Notes under the pieces: generated by a model | Told to the model about the DNA's origin: nothing | What the model saw: only the letters and a program-made list of their open reading frames with translations | Databases searched by the model: none | Assembly (NCBI GenBank): GCA_003155795.1 | Contig: PMEM01000004.1 | Location: 62,001 to 126,000 of the forward strand | Source: Gemmatimonadota bacterium | GTDB taxonomy: Bacteria; Gemmatimonadota; Gemmatimonadetes; Gemmatimonadales; Gemmatimonadaceae | Reading direction: 5' to 3' | Length of the DNA stretch: 64,000 bases | Shown here: in pieces, positions 17,068-26,719 of the stretch | How positions within the stretch are numbered: the first letter of the stretch is position 1 | Layout of the letters: every line of letters starts with the position of its first letter | Position numbers and translations under genes: made by a program

Positions 17068-20049
17068 TTATATCACTCCGTCGGTTTCTGATAGTGCAAG
17101 GCTGTACGTGGGTTCCTCCGCTTCGTGGAGTACTTCTACGAACTTTGCCCTGTTTTTGTGTAGCATATCGCCGTGCGTCACGCGAATAAATACATCAGCT
17201 TGATAGAGGGCGAATGCTATTCGTTCAGTTTCATCCAAAGCGATGCGTGTTCCCGGATCCGCCTGCGGAGCAATTGCGTCGATCGCTGCGACAACCTGAC
17301 GTACGTCGAATGGATACTGGACGATGAGCCGGGACGCTTCAACAGGGGCCATGCCGAGGACGGACCGTGCATCGTTCACTCCCGTCAATATCCTGGCGAA
17401 CTGAATCTCGTACCCGTCGGCGGGAAAAAGTATTCGAGCGTCAGTTAGCATAGACCGGAGTTGCCGAAGACTAAGCGAAACGGTCGTCGCAATCCCACTA
17501 CCGATCACAGCGTCACGCAAGGCAGACAGAACCACCAGTCCCTCTTCGCTAATTACCTTGATGCTACCAGTCGTTTCGACAATAGTGTCCCATGCATTAC
17601 GACGCTCGGCGACAGCCGTTGCATCTAGAGCGTTTCTCTGCAGTAGATCTCGTTTCCACTCAGCGTCGTTGAGCATCGCTTCAGCACCGAGCTGCAGATC
17701 AGTTAGTACCCGGCGCATGAGTGAAGCCCATTTGTCGGACGAACCCCATGCGTCCATGCCGATAGGAGCGCTGCTAATCGGTAGCACTACGTCGCGGGCC
17801 CTGACCCGTTGCTCGCGAGTTAGAGCGACCACCGCCGGGTGAATTACCTCAGTGTCCGGACATTCTGGCGGGCCAATCAGTGCCAATCGCGGATAGTGCG
17901 ATCGGTATCGCACCACAGCGATGCCCGGCTCGGCCGGCGGTATGTCCACCGCATCCCAATACGAGTCATTGGTCTGGCTGGGTTGGTCGTTTTCGAGTTC
18001 GATAGTTGCCGCGCGACGAGCTTCCCAGGTGATGTAGCCGTCTCGGTTTCTACGATGGAACCACGTCCCCTCGTTGTCCTCCAGCACTTCACTCACACAA
18101 CGGATTGCGATGCGCCTTTTGAGACTATCTCGCTGGACTCCGAAGACATCAAGTGACAAGTCTCGTGGCGTATCTGTCGCGCGAGGCGAGGCGCGTAAGG
18201 ACTGGACGACACGATCTATGTTGGTCCCACGCATTAATAGTTCGACGGACCGATCGGCAGTGGCTCGCCATAGGTCGATTTCTGTTTCAGGCGAACGCTC
18301 CGGATTAACGGGCAGGACGAGATCATCAAGGTTCTTCGGTGACCACGTCTGCGTTACCGCGCCACCGGTATTGAGTAAATCCTGCGTGCGCTTCCTAAGC
18401 GCGGCAATTGCGTCCGGGTCTCCATGCGCAAATACAACGTGATCAGGGGCGAGCATCGACATCAGCCTGGCAATGGTTTCCGGGGCAGCGTGCGCACGTA
18501 ACCTGAACCACGACACTGCAAGTGCAAGCGGATACTTCTCACCATTGATCGTAAGCTTACGTTCGTTCGGCGACGAGTCGGCTAATCTCTTTGCGGCAGC
18601 ACCTGGTGATTCCTCATCCTGATAGCCAGATAGGAATAGAGCGTTGGCTGGGTTCGTTCCAAGCTCCGTGATCCAGCGAAGAACCGGTCCGGCGGTGATC
18701 ATTCCGCTCGTCGTGACAACTACATACGGCCGGTTACGCATCCGGCGCTTGAGCATCGGATGATATAGAAATATGAGGGCGCGGGCGTCAGTAATCGCGC
18801 CACCGCTCGTCGCGTTGCGTTGAACGAGGCTGGAGAGAGCATGTCGGTGATGCTCGCAAATCGTTGTGACTGGTCGAATCATCCCATCCAAGTAACATGG
18901 GATATACGGGAGCATCGCGTACTTATCGACTTCATCCCATATCGAATCGTTCGTTGGCGGCCGGAAACGGATGTCATGGCCGGTACGCGCGCAATACTGC
19001 TCCCATCGTGTGGTCAGATCGGTGAGCAATAAATCCCACACCGGATCGTTTTTGTTTGGGTATTCGTCCGGCTTTCTGTTCATCGCAGCACAGTAGTCGA
19101 GCCAGCGCATATTCGCATTACGGATGATGAGGGCGACTTCCGTGGAACGCCCAAGGGCGAACGCAGGAATGATGACCTTTCCACCCTCACGAACCACCAT
19201 TGCAACGGCACGTCTTAGTCGATCTCGCTCCTCTTCGATGGCTGGGAGTGTTTCGCTCCCGTAGGTTGACTCCGTGACGACGATGTGGGGACGGAACGCC
19301 AGAAGTGACGGAGCGTCAACCGAATCGATAGCGAGAGTACAGTCGTCGCCAATATCCCCGAGTAACGCGAAACGTATCGATTCACCGGACCGCGCCCAAC
19401 CACCTACAGCCTCATCAAGCAACAGTTGTTCAGGGCGCCCGTTGGCTACACGCGTCATTGTAACGAGAAAACTTGCGGCGCCAACAATGTGACCAGCAGC
19501 GACGGGTTGTACAGTGACTATCACCCCACGATCGGGGTATGCTCGGGTGATTTTGGAATACGGCGGAAGCTCCAACATTGCATCTACTGCCGCAGCCGCA
19601 TCTTCTTCGTCATACGCGATGTCAGTTACGGCATAGAAAGGATTGCTCTCGGCTTGCGCCTTCTGTACTCGAACAGAATCTTCGAGTATGACTCGGGTGA
19701 TGTCACGAGTGAGCGGAGTGCAGTAGATCGGAATTTCGTCAAGTTTGTCAGCGAAGCGTCGGCAGAGGATCGGGAGTGCCCCGACGTGATCGAAGTGCGC
19801 ATGCGTAATGAGCACCATGTCGGGTGTGTGCAGATCATCCCAATTCGGGAAAGGATGAGATCGCCCCTTGGCTCGCCCCCCAGCGTCAACCAAAATCGTT
19901 ACGCCCCAGCATCTCACTTCGTAGCTGGTACCGCCAACCTCGCCTGCTCCACCAAAGTGTCTGATGTGAGGTTTGGCCTGGTTTGTGTTTACCTCACGGT
20001 CAGACGGGATTGGCCCCGTCGAAGTCCGGGTTGCTGACTGGGTTACCAA
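17068..20049 (-). CDS. Beta-CASP metallo-beta-lactamase fold nuclease-like protein
   Basis: 993 residues, much longer than typical RNase J or CPSF-type proteins. The first 570 residues show the family motifs in order: HAHFDHVG (83-90), GHIVGA (186-191), GDIGDD (231-236), TESTYG (259-264), IPAFALGRSTE (294-304), then SGMITAGP, SGYQDEESPG and VFAHGDPDA (roughly 455-550). These are the zinc-binding and beta-CASP signatures of RNA/DNA-processing MBL proteins. The C-terminal about 420 residues are unassigned. The reading starts with TTG at 20049; no ATG is available before the catalytic motif. It follows the sigma-like gene by 94 bases and may have its own promoter there. Confidence 0.85.
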   Translation of the reverse strand: MVTQSATRTSTGPIPSDREVNTNQAKPHIRHFGGAGEVGGTSYEVRCWGVTILVDAGGRAKGRSHPFPNWDDLHTPDMVLITHAHFDHVGALPILCRRFADKLDEIPIYCTPLTRDITRVILEDSVRVQKAQAESNPFYAVTDIAYDEEDAAAAVDAMLELPPYSKITRAYPDRGVIVTVQPVAAGHIVGAASFLVTMTRVANGRPEQLLLDEAVGGWARSGESIRFALLGDIGDDCTLAIDSVDAPSLLAFRPHIVVTESTYGSETLPAIEEERDRLRRAVAMVVREGGKVIIPAFALGRSTEVALIIRNANMRWLDYCAAMNRKPDEYPNKNDPVWDLLLTDLTTRWEQYCARTGHDIRFRPPTNDSIWDEVDKYAMLPYIPCYLDGMIRPVTTICEHHRHALSSLVQRNATSGGAITDARALIFLYHPMLKRRMRNRPYVVVTTSGMITAGPVLRWITELGTNPANALFLSGYQDEESPGAAAKRLADSSPNERKLTINGEKYPLALAVSWFRLRAHAAPETIARLMSMLAPDHVVFAHGDPDAIAALRKRTQDLLNTGGAVTQTWSPKNLDDLVLPVNPERSPETEIDLWRATADRSVELLMRGTNIDRVVQSLRASPRATDTPRDLSLDVFGVQRDSLKRRIAIRCVSEVLEDNEGTWFHRRNRDGYITWEARRAATIELENDQPSQTNDSYWDAVDIPPAEPGIAVVRYRSHYPRLALIGPPECPDTEVIHPAVVALTREQRVRARDVVLPISSAPIGMDAWGSSDKWASLMRRVLTDLQLGAEAMLNDAEWKRDLLQRNALDATAVAERRNAWDTIVETTGSIKVISEEGLVVLSALRDAVIGSGIATTVSLSLRQLRSMLTDARILFPADGYEIQFARILTGVNDARSVLGMAPVEASRLIVQYPFDVRQVVAAIDAIAPQADPGTRIALDETERIAFALYQADVFIRVTHGDMLHKNRAKFVEVLHEAEEPTYSLALSETDGVI

Positions 20050-20094
20050 GACGATTTGGCGGAGGAGTAGGGTCTATACAATTCAGTCGAAATC

Positions 20095-20106
20095 ATTGCA
20101 TGCAAT
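20095..20106. promoter_or_regulatory. Perfect 12-bp palindrome upstream of MBL gene
   Basis: ATTGCATGCAAT is a perfect palindrome 45 bases upstream of the TTG start of the beta-CASP gene. A TGTATA box lies between palindrome and gene on the minus strand (around 20075-20080). Together they suggest a regulated internal promoter; this is inferred from sequence shape only. Confidence 0.35.
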
Positions 20107-20143
20107 ATCGTGCATACTGGCAGTGGTTGGGAAATTCTCACGA

Positions 20144-20923
20144 TCATAAATCCTCCTCATCCAGGGGCACCCCTAAGCTTTCATATAAGTGCGCCTTCAA
20201 GCGGCGGCGAAGGACGGAGATCCTTTGCTGGCTCATTCCACTAAGAGCAGCCGCTTCGGCTTGCGTATGAGTCCCATTTCCTGGCAGACCCGTGAATCGA
20301 CCGACGGCAAACATCGCCTCCAACGCGCAACGTTGCTCGTCGGTGGTTGTTACCGCCTCGATGGCCATCATAACGATACGTTCGATCACCTCTGGTGTTG
20401 GAGAGCCAGGTGTCTCAGAGAAGCTGTCCCACGGACTATCATCGGCGAGTTGGACATGCTTCGAGTCACGCGGTACGTCCCGAACCATGTAGTTGGCGAT
20501 CTGCCCATTTATCCGCATGGTGAGGTAGATCACCCACTCTCCGCCCGATACTGCTGTGGTTTTTGTGATGGCCTCTGCGATTACATCATACACCCGGCAG
20601 ATAGCATCTTCCCGGGTTGGGGCGGCAGACCCGCCAGTTTTAATGAGGCGTACAACCGCCGCCTCGATTGCCTGCTTCGCCGAACGGTACAGCACCCCGG
20701 CAGCCTTTGTATGCAGCCGAATCGCATCGTCCGAGTGATCTCGCAGAACTGCAAGGGCAGTCACAGCCAGACGTCGGTCTGAGACTCCGCTTTGGGCGCG
20801 CAACCAACGGTGCCGATCGACTGAATCGACCGGCATGATTGGCTGACCCGCAATATCCTCCCATGCTGGTGGTACGACATGAACTCGCGGTGCTGGGGAC
20901 CCAGCATCAAGAACGCGTGTCAC
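20144..20923 (-). CDS. Sigma-70-like transcription factor
   Basis: 259 residues. The C-terminal part (about 190-250) has a sigma region 4-type helix-turn-helix: TDEQRCALEAMF, then THTQAEAAALSGMSQQRISVLRRRLKAHL. The middle segment WVIYLTMRINGQIANYMVRD resembles the region 2 motif of FliA/SigF-type factors (F.tYa..RIrGai.d.lR). The N-terminal part is not recognised. The GTG start overlaps the upstream stop by 4 bases (GTGA). It could be a plasmid-encoded sigma factor directing the shared element upstream of the pilus and transfer genes; a replication-related HTH protein is the alternative. Sigma identity is moderate, target inferred. Confidence 0.6.
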   Translation of the reverse strand: MTRVLDAGSPAPRVHVVPPAWEDIAGQPIMPVDSVDRHRWLRAQSGVSDRRLAVTALAVLRDHSDDAIRLHTKAAGVLYRSAKQAIEAAVVRLIKTGGSAAPTREDAICRVYDVIAEAITKTTAVSGGEWVIYLTMRINGQIANYMVRDVPRDSKHVQLADDSPWDSFSETPGSPTPEVIERIVMMAIEAVTTTDEQRCALEAMFAVGRFTGLPGNGTHTQAEAAALSGMSQQRISVLRRRLKAHLYESLGVPLDEEDL

Positions 20924-22221
20924 GCAGCCGCCTCTACTGTTCTAGGTGTCGAAGCACCTTGGGTGCTTGCTTGAGCCAGCCAACCCGCCATTACGAGACG
21001 TCGCAAGGGGGTAGCTATTTCAGCAACAGCCGCACTCGCATTGAATCCAGGTAGGCAGGCAACTGCGACCTCGAGAGGGTGGAGCACCACATCGTCCTGG
21101 CTCGCTCCCGGACGTACGTCGCAGATCCCATCAACCCACTCAAGCAGCGGCCCGCGTGCCCACCAAGCGACATCATCGTTATTCGTCACTACCCCGACAG
21201 CATCTCGGCCGCGGAGCTGCGTCCTAACTCGAGGGGCATCTTGGGAGGTTCCCCACCGCCACGCAGGGACGAGATGTGGTCCTGGAACCTCGAACGCGTG
21301 GTCCCAGAACGAACGAGCGTCGCGCCACACGACAACGGTTTCAGATTCCCGATCGGCGCTCGGGTCAGCGTCGCGCTTGCTCCACCCTGGAGTTTCATCC
21401 GGAGTTGCGAGGATGGCAAAGCGCGGGTCGACCGTCCGGCCCGGTTCCGTGCAATATGTCCGATCGCCGTTCCTATCGAGCACTGCCAGTCCCGCAAGCC
21501 TTCCGCGATCAATCAGAGGCCAGATCAAATGGCCCGCTGGAACGCGATCGAAGAGCATGCTGTCACTCGTATCTGTTGCGGTAAATCGCTGATCAACAAG
21601 ACCGAGTCTGTGAAAAGCTGGCCATGCGTCGGTCGAGCAGTATCGTACGATGTTCGCGCTGAGGCAGTTCCCTTCCGGTACGAACCCTGCACCGCAGTCA
21701 TCTGCAAGCGCCAACGAAACCCCAATCTCTCTGCAGGCTTGTTCATACTGCTCTCTCTGCGAATCACGAGCAGCGTGATAAAATCGGACTGCAAAGTCCA
21801 GGGCGATTGGATGACGAGCAATGTCGAGTCGAGTCTCCGCATGCATGGACGACTGGCCGTCATTGCGGGGCAGCTCCACGCCAGTCGCTTCGCTTAGCCA
21901 GGCGAGAGCGTCAGGAAACGAGGCGATCGCGCCACGCGGACGTTGCTGCAGATAATCAATGATATCCCCAGAGGCGCCGCATTTGTGACAGTAGTATTTC
22001 TGCCCTCCCGGAAGCACAACAAAATTAGGATTTCGACCGGAATGAATCGGGCAAGGACCACGGTAGGTTCGACCTTGACGTACGAGGCGTACCCCATCTT
22101 GGCGGAGTACCTCGGCGAGAGGCAGTCGAGATGCCACTTTCTCAAGGAACGCCCGAGTTTCAGCCCGTCGCTCAACCATGCGCTCCGCCAGCGAGCTATT
22201 CACGTGTGCCGTCCCGAGCAC
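20920..22221 (-). CDS. CHC2 zinc-finger primase-like protein
   Basis: 433 residues. A canonical CHC2 zinc ribbon is at residues 57-81 (CPIH at 57-60, YYCHKCGASGDIIDY around 76-90), as in the DnaG N-terminus. Next comes a segment resembling the DnaG core N-terminal subdomain (ALADDCGAGFVPEGN, HLIWPLIDRGRLAGLAVLDRNGD). No intact TOPRIM EGxxD/DxD pair is visible. The longest start is GTG at 22221, overlapping the upstream gene by 26 bases; ATG at 22179 is an alternative. With the TOPRIM protein at 8452 it might make a split primase. Confidence 0.7.
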   Translation of the reverse strand: MLGTAHVNSSLAERMVERRAETRAFLEKVASRLPLAEVLRQDGVRLVRQGRTYRGPCPIHSGRNPNFVVLPGGQKYYCHKCGASGDIIDYLQQRPRGAIASFPDALAWLSEATGVELPRNDGQSSMHAETRLDIARHPIALDFAVRFYHAARDSQREQYEQACREIGVSLALADDCGAGFVPEGNCLSANIVRYCSTDAWPAFHRLGLVDQRFTATDTSDSMLFDRVPAGHLIWPLIDRGRLAGLAVLDRNGDRTYCTEPGRTVDPRFAILATPDETPGWSKRDADPSADRESETVVVWRDARSFWDHAFEVPGPHLVPAWRWGTSQDAPRVRTQLRGRDAVGVVTNNDDVAWWARGPLLEWVDGICDVRPGASQDDVVLHPLEVAVACLPGFNASAAVAEIATPLRRLVMAGWLAQASTQGASTPRTVEAAA

Positions 22222-22744
22222 TTAGAATGAATGCATAATCGAACCGTGCGAGTACCTCTGGGCGAACGCGCTGCATCACGTCACCGTCAACACAATCCGG
22301 ATCCAGTAGCATTCGACCGTCGAGAACAAAAGCGTGCCCCATCCCATCAGTCCGACCTGCATCAAACTGCACCAGGAGCGCGAGCAAGCGCCGACCACCG
22401 AATGCCCACCACGTTTCAGAAGGCCTCGAGACTAACGCTTCGCGACTGAGCTCGGTCGGACGGAAAGGGGTATTGCGTTCGAAGAACGAACGGATCTCAC
22501 GCACATTGAGCGGGCCTTTATGCCCGAGCGAATCGACAACGGACTTGAGGCTTCGGCCACAAGCGAACGCTAGAGCACGCTGACCGCACATGTGCTCATG
22601 AGGTTGCGGGGTACACTTGGTGGTGCGTGGCTTGACGCCACTCCAACCCGATTGCGCCTCAACTGTAGCGGCAGCATCGGCAACGCGGTGATTCGCGAGC
22701 CTCCGGAGCGAACTAGCAGAACGATTCATACGCGAGTCACTCAT
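22196..22744 (-). CDS. Putative papain-like (C39-like) cysteine peptidase
   Basis: 182 residues. After a basic, probably disordered N-terminus, HMCGQRALAFACGRSL places a Cys at the start of a helix, followed by LLALLVQFD and MGHAFVLDGRMLLDPDC. Cys-helix, His-strand and DP are the order of catalytic Cys and His in C39-like peptidases such as those that process prepeptides. There is no signal peptide, so action would be cytoplasmic unless exported another way. Its start overlaps the helicase stop by 4 bases. Fold assignment tentative. Confidence 0.5.
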   Translation of the reverse strand: MSDSRMNRSASSLRRLANHRVADAAATVEAQSGWSGVKPRTTKCTPQPHEHMCGQRALAFACGRSLKSVVDSLGHKGPLNVREIRSFFERNTPFRPTELSREALVSRPSETWWAFGGRRLLALLVQFDAGRTDGMGHAFVLDGRMLLDPDCVDGDVMQRVRPEVLARFDYAFILSARDGTRE

Positions 22745-24639
22745 GCGGCCTGAGCCTCAAGGACGGTTCCGTGTTTGGTAGCTACAAGACGAATGAGCTC
22801 AGAAGCGACACCAGCCGTAAGCCGATCGAGTTTATCGACCTCCATTTTCGGGTAGAGGGATTTAACTCGATCACGTGCGGCTTGGCTCGCCGGCCTGTGC
22901 ATCCATTGTTCTGCCAGCGACTTCCTATATAAACGGCCAGCTTCAGGGTGTTCGCGCACGGCTTTACGTTCGGCCTCGTCGCGCGCGCCTTGCAAGTCGT
23001 CGTAACTTCCAACCTCGCTTGCAACCCCTTTCGTATTCAAAACAGAGAGGATGTAGCGCCCGAGCTGATCCTTTGGTGCGATCCGCAGAGAACCCGCGTC
23101 ACCTAGTGTGAGATCGATTCCCTTATCGAGATCCGTCTGCCACCGGAAGTCACTGTCTGCAAACTCCGCGGGCAAGGCATATACGAGTTGAATGATTGCC
23201 TCTGGTGATGCCGCAAAGGCGTCCAATATCCAAGAACGACGTTCCGCCGCAGTCCATTCCTGTTCCTCTTCGTCCCCTGAAAGACCATCTATGCCAACGA
23301 TCTTCATTGGGTCACCGCCCCCGAACAAAGCGTCACCTGATGCCGAGCTGCGCCGGAGTGCGGCCGCGATCTCCAACTCCGCGACTGCATCTCCGAGTGG
23401 CATCCTCTCGAGAGCGGCAATTGCCTCCTGATCTGACCAGTCGACTTTCAAACCGAGGACGTCCGGCACCGTCACCATGCCGGCTTCCACTGCATGCTCC
23501 GGGATCGCCTGTAAGTAGACAGCTCGAGGTTTTAGGTTTCTCGTCTTGCGGGTCACAGCATCTTTTATGACGCGTTTACGCACGACGCGTCCAAACTCTT
23601 GTGCAGCAAGGACGCTGGATCTCGTTGGTTTCATATCAACGGCGATGTTGATACCGTCATCGTCGAAACCTTCAAGCAACAGGTTGACCGACACAAGCAC
23701 CTCGAATTGCTCTGCACGAAACCCCGTAAGTAGCGAGCGCCGGGTTTTATCGTCAAGGTCCCCGCCTATGTACTCAGCGGCGATGTTTGCCGCTCGAAAT
23801 GCGTCGACAACGTGGTGCGCGTGAGTCCTATTTACGGCGAAGCCAATCGCTCGAGGTTCCATCTTCCATCGACGCACCTGGTCGCGTACCGTGAGATACG
23901 CACCAACCACTGTGCAAGTGATTTCTTCTCGGTCCATAAGAGATGCAAGTTGCCGGGTATTGAAATCGCCTTTTGAAGCCACTGTCAGCAAATCGGCTCC
24001 AATCGTGACTTTGCGGTAACGAGTATCACACAACCATCCCTGGCGCATCCCGTCGCTGACAGTGCAGGAGTACGCAACGGTGTCGAATAGATGGCGCAGC
24101 GTCTCTCCGTCTGCGCGATTGGGAGTTGCTGTGAAGCCGTGGACAAGCGCTCCCGAGTCAGTCTTGCCATTGAAGTGATCGACAACGCGCGTATATGCAC
24201 TCCCGAGCGTCGCATGATGCGCCTCGTCAATGATGATGAGGCCGAATGTGTCCGGTGCGAGCGATTCGAGTGTTCGGGGCTGACTCATTGATTGAATCGA
24301 GGCAATCAATACATGGACATCCGTAAGGTCGGGCAGTTTCCCGCCGGAAAAAACCTTCACCGCCGCGCGAGGTTCCCACACATTGAATGTTCGCTCGGCT
24401 TGAGCGAGTAACTCACCACGGTGTGCGAGGACAAGCACGCGACCGACACGATCGCCACGACGACCATCCGGGCCACCGCTCGCCCTCAGACGTCTGGGCA
24501 GGTTAGCGAAAACGACAGTCTTCCCAGCGCCAGTAGGGAGGACGGTCAGTATCCGTCTCACCCCCCTGACGTGTTGGCCAACGATCGCTGTTAGCGCGGC
24601 GGGCTGTATGTCGCGCAGCTCGTTCTTCTCCGTACTCAC
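22741..24639 (-). CDS. DEAD/DEAH-box superfamily 2 helicase
   Basis: 632 residues. SF2 motifs are clear: Q-like region IQPAALTAI (11-19), Walker A LPTGAGKT (34-41), motif Ia VLAHRGELLAQ (70-80), motif II DEAH (138-141), motif III HGFTATPNR (167-175), then motif V/VI-like LLLEGFDDDGINIAVDMKPT and QEFGRVVRK. The arrangement fits the RadD/ResIII group. The about 250-residue C-terminal part is not recognised. It begins 12 bases after the stop of the 468-residue gene in the pilus run. Probable DNA helicase or translocase in replication or repair. Confidence 0.85.
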   Translation of the reverse strand: MSTEKNELRDIQPAALTAIVGQHVRGVRRILTVLPTGAGKTVVFANLPRRLRASGGPDGRRGDRVGRVLVLAHRGELLAQAERTFNVWEPRAAVKVFSGGKLPDLTDVHVLIASIQSMSQPRTLESLAPDTFGLIIIDEAHHATLGSAYTRVVDHFNGKTDSGALVHGFTATPNRADGETLRHLFDTVAYSCTVSDGMRQGWLCDTRYRKVTIGADLLTVASKGDFNTRQLASLMDREEITCTVVGAYLTVRDQVRRWKMEPRAIGFAVNRTHAHHVVDAFRAANIAAEYIGGDLDDKTRRSLLTGFRAEQFEVLVSVNLLLEGFDDDGINIAVDMKPTRSSVLAAQEFGRVVRKRVIKDAVTRKTRNLKPRAVYLQAIPEHAVEAGMVTVPDVLGLKVDWSDQEAIAALERMPLGDAVAELEIAAALRRSSASGDALFGGGDPMKIVGIDGLSGDEEEQEWTAAERRSWILDAFAASPEAIIQLVYALPAEFADSDFRWQTDLDKGIDLTLGDAGSLRIAPKDQLGRYILSVLNTKGVASEVGSYDDLQGARDEAERKAVREHPEAGRLYRKSLAEQWMHRPASQAARDRVKSLYPKMEVDKLDRLTAGVASELIRLVATKHGTVLEAQAA

Positions 24640-24651
24640 GAAATGCGGTTC

Positions 24652-26058
24652 TTAGAGGCCGGTGTACTTGAGGAGCCGGGCTACGATCGCTTCGGCGAGC
24701 TCATTTGTAGGATCACCAGCTGGCTTCGTCGTCCAGAGTTCGATCGGGCCGACAGCAGTTGCGTCCGAGTAGACACTGACTCCTGCTTCAGTAATCTCTC
24801 CTGTCAGATACACACCGGCGGGATTCAGCGCCCCGACGCTCACGGGAAGGATGCGATCAAACCGCTCACAATTTGTCAGGTCTGCCCGACGATGTGCGGA
24901 CCGGAAGTTGACGACAGGGACACCACGATCTTCGAGCATCTTACGGACTCTCGTTGCTACCTCTTCACATCCATTGCTTCCTCTTACTGAGTAGGTTGGG
25001 GCGATAACCGGCGTAACCGTTATCGTTTGAGACACACGCCGACGGCCAGCCTCGATGGTGACTTCCATCTTGGCCGCGCGATCTGGGCTAACAGACTCAC
25101 CGAACCGGATGTAGCAGGTGAACGTTCCATCGTGCTCAACGCGAGTATCAGCGACGTCGAGAGGTGAGAACCAGCCGGTCTTACACGATCCTTTAGTAAT
25201 CGCTACTGGATGAAGCGCGTCACTGTCCTCGTCGTACCCGGGGCGGAGCGCGACGGAATCTTGAAGGGCGAACCGTAGCGCTACCGGCTTCTCTCGGCCG
25301 ATGATGACTGGTACTGAGTTGCCTGGTCCGTGCACGACGAGCACCGACTTAGGCGGGGGTGGCACTCTTGGGGCCGCCATCCGAGGTGGGACGTACTTCG
25401 CGAGCGCGTTGGCAATTGCATTCAACGATAAGTCCGATGCAAGTACTTTTGCCGGTGTCACGCCAACGAAGGTATCAACCGAACGAGAAGATATTGTGGC
25501 CAGTGCTTCGCCCGCATCTACAGCCACACCTTCCACAGGCTCGGCCGAGGTAGTTGCGAGATTGGATGGGGCGACAGCCACATCCTGCGGTTCCACTTGT
25601 GGCTCGGTCGGCGCAGCAGCGACCTCAGCGGGTAGAGGGGGAGCAATCTGTCGCTCGATTGGTCGTGTTGTTGTTTCGGACTGTAATCCAGTAGGTATGT
25701 ATTTCTCCCGTGGAGCTTCAAACATCGCTACAGCGGCTATTTCCGTACCGGATTCCACGTATTGAACGCGTGCCGGCACAGAGAGATCCCCTGCCACAAA
25801 TGCCGAGCGGCTTACATCCCAGGTGAGCGAATCTGCGAGACCCAGCCTAGCGCGAACACGTCGAGCTAAACGGTCAACGGCGCATTGGCGGGCATCGGGC
25901 TGCAATGTCCCGCACGAGGTACGGAGTGTGTCTGTCGTTACACCGCCGGACTGCGCGCTCAACGCTGTGACAGGAGATGAAACACCGACGGTAATCGCGG
26001 CGAGGATGACGAATAGATGCCGACTAAAGTTGTGCTCGAAATTAAAGGCTCTACGCAT
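24652..26058 (-). CDS. Secreted protein of the pilus operon, unknown family
   Basis: 468 residues. A signal peptide is evident: basic start MRRAFNF, hydrophobic LFVILAAITVGVSS, likely cleavage near ALSAQ. Residues about 150-240 are rich in Pro/Ala/Val and look like a linker, followed by a beta-rich part and a final alpha/beta domain (EEVATRVRKMLEDRGVPVV to AEAIVARLLKY). There is no lipobox. Its place right behind the secretin gene suggests a periplasmic or outer-membrane accessory of the pilus machine. It overlaps the preceding gene by 8 bases. Confidence 0.6.
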   Translation of the reverse strand: MRRAFNFEHNFSRHLFVILAAITVGVSSPVTALSAQSGGVTTDTLRTSCGTLQPDARQCAVDRLARRVRARLGLADSLTWDVSRSAFVAGDLSVPARVQYVESGTEIAAVAMFEAPREKYIPTGLQSETTTRPIERQIAPPLPAEVAAAPTEPQVEPQDVAVAPSNLATTSAEPVEGVAVDAGEALATISSRSVDTFVGVTPAKVLASDLSLNAIANALAKYVPPRMAAPRVPPPPKSVLVVHGPGNSVPVIIGREKPVALRFALQDSVALRPGYDEDSDALHPVAITKGSCKTGWFSPLDVADTRVEHDGTFTCYIRFGESVSPDRAAKMEVTIEAGRRRVSQTITVTPVIAPTYSVRGSNGCEEVATRVRKMLEDRGVPVVNFRSAHRRADLTNCERFDRILPVSVGALNPAGVYLTGEITEAGVSVYSDATAVGPIELWTTKPAGDPTNELAEAIVARLLKYTGL

Positions 26059-26719
26059 GATGATTACCGTTCATTGGTCGGCTAGATGGAGCACGTCCAG
26101 ACTTTGACGCTTGTCTAGTGAGTTGATCCTGCAGGAACTGGTGTGTGTGAATTGCCTCTGGCTCTGCATTTCCTTCGAGTGCGCGAAGTAGTAGCTCTAA
26201 TATCGAAGGCTGAGTTACCTGCCACCGGACGATCTCGGTGAGTCTCGAGGCAGGCACTGGTGCTGTGCCAACCGGTCCTTCCAAGGCAACGTCCATGGCC
26301 TCTCTACAGTCCGCAACCAGTCCGGCACGAGCTGCGAAGTGAACGACACACCAGCGTACAGCATCAACAACCGGCGGCTCAACCGCTTCGGCGCCATTTG
26401 TACCATCGATTGCCCGAAGGACGCGCTGGGCTGCCACGAACCATTCAACAAGCGCAGCCGGTGGGACTCGATCCCCCCCACCTTGCTTGAGGAATTCCTC
26501 AGCTAGCGCAGTGCGACGTTCACTCGGGAGTGTCACATCATCCAGTAAGGACAGTACAAGTCCGGACACATCCGACGAATCATTCGATAGCAGGAATCCA
26601 GGTAGCGCATTACTTGGGATTCTCGGCTGCCTTGGTGCGATTTCAGAAGCAGCACGCTTCTTCCGCCAAGAAAACCATTCCTTCCCCTTTGCGTTGGTGC
26701 GAATTGACGGCATTGTCAT
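26051..26719 (-). CDS. Hypothetical cytoplasmic protein of pilus operon
   Basis: 222 residues, unrecognised. Basic N-terminus (KGKEWFSWRKKRA), then a helical body; no signal peptide. Its ATG overlaps the secretin stop by 4 bases, so expression is tied to PilQ. Possibly a cytoplasmic partner of the pilus assembly proteins; no motif supports more. Confidence 0.5.
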   Translation of the reverse strand: MTMPSIRTNAKGKEWFSWRKKRAASEIAPRQPRIPSNALPGFLLSNDSSDVSGLVLSLLDDVTLPSERRTALAEEFLKQGGGDRVPPAALVEWFVAAQRVLRAIDGTNGAEAVEPPVVDAVRWCVVHFAARAGLVADCREAMDVALEGPVGTAPVPASRLTEIVRWQVTQPSILELLLRALEGNAEPEAIHTHQFLQDQLTRQASKSGRAPSSRPMNGNHHA

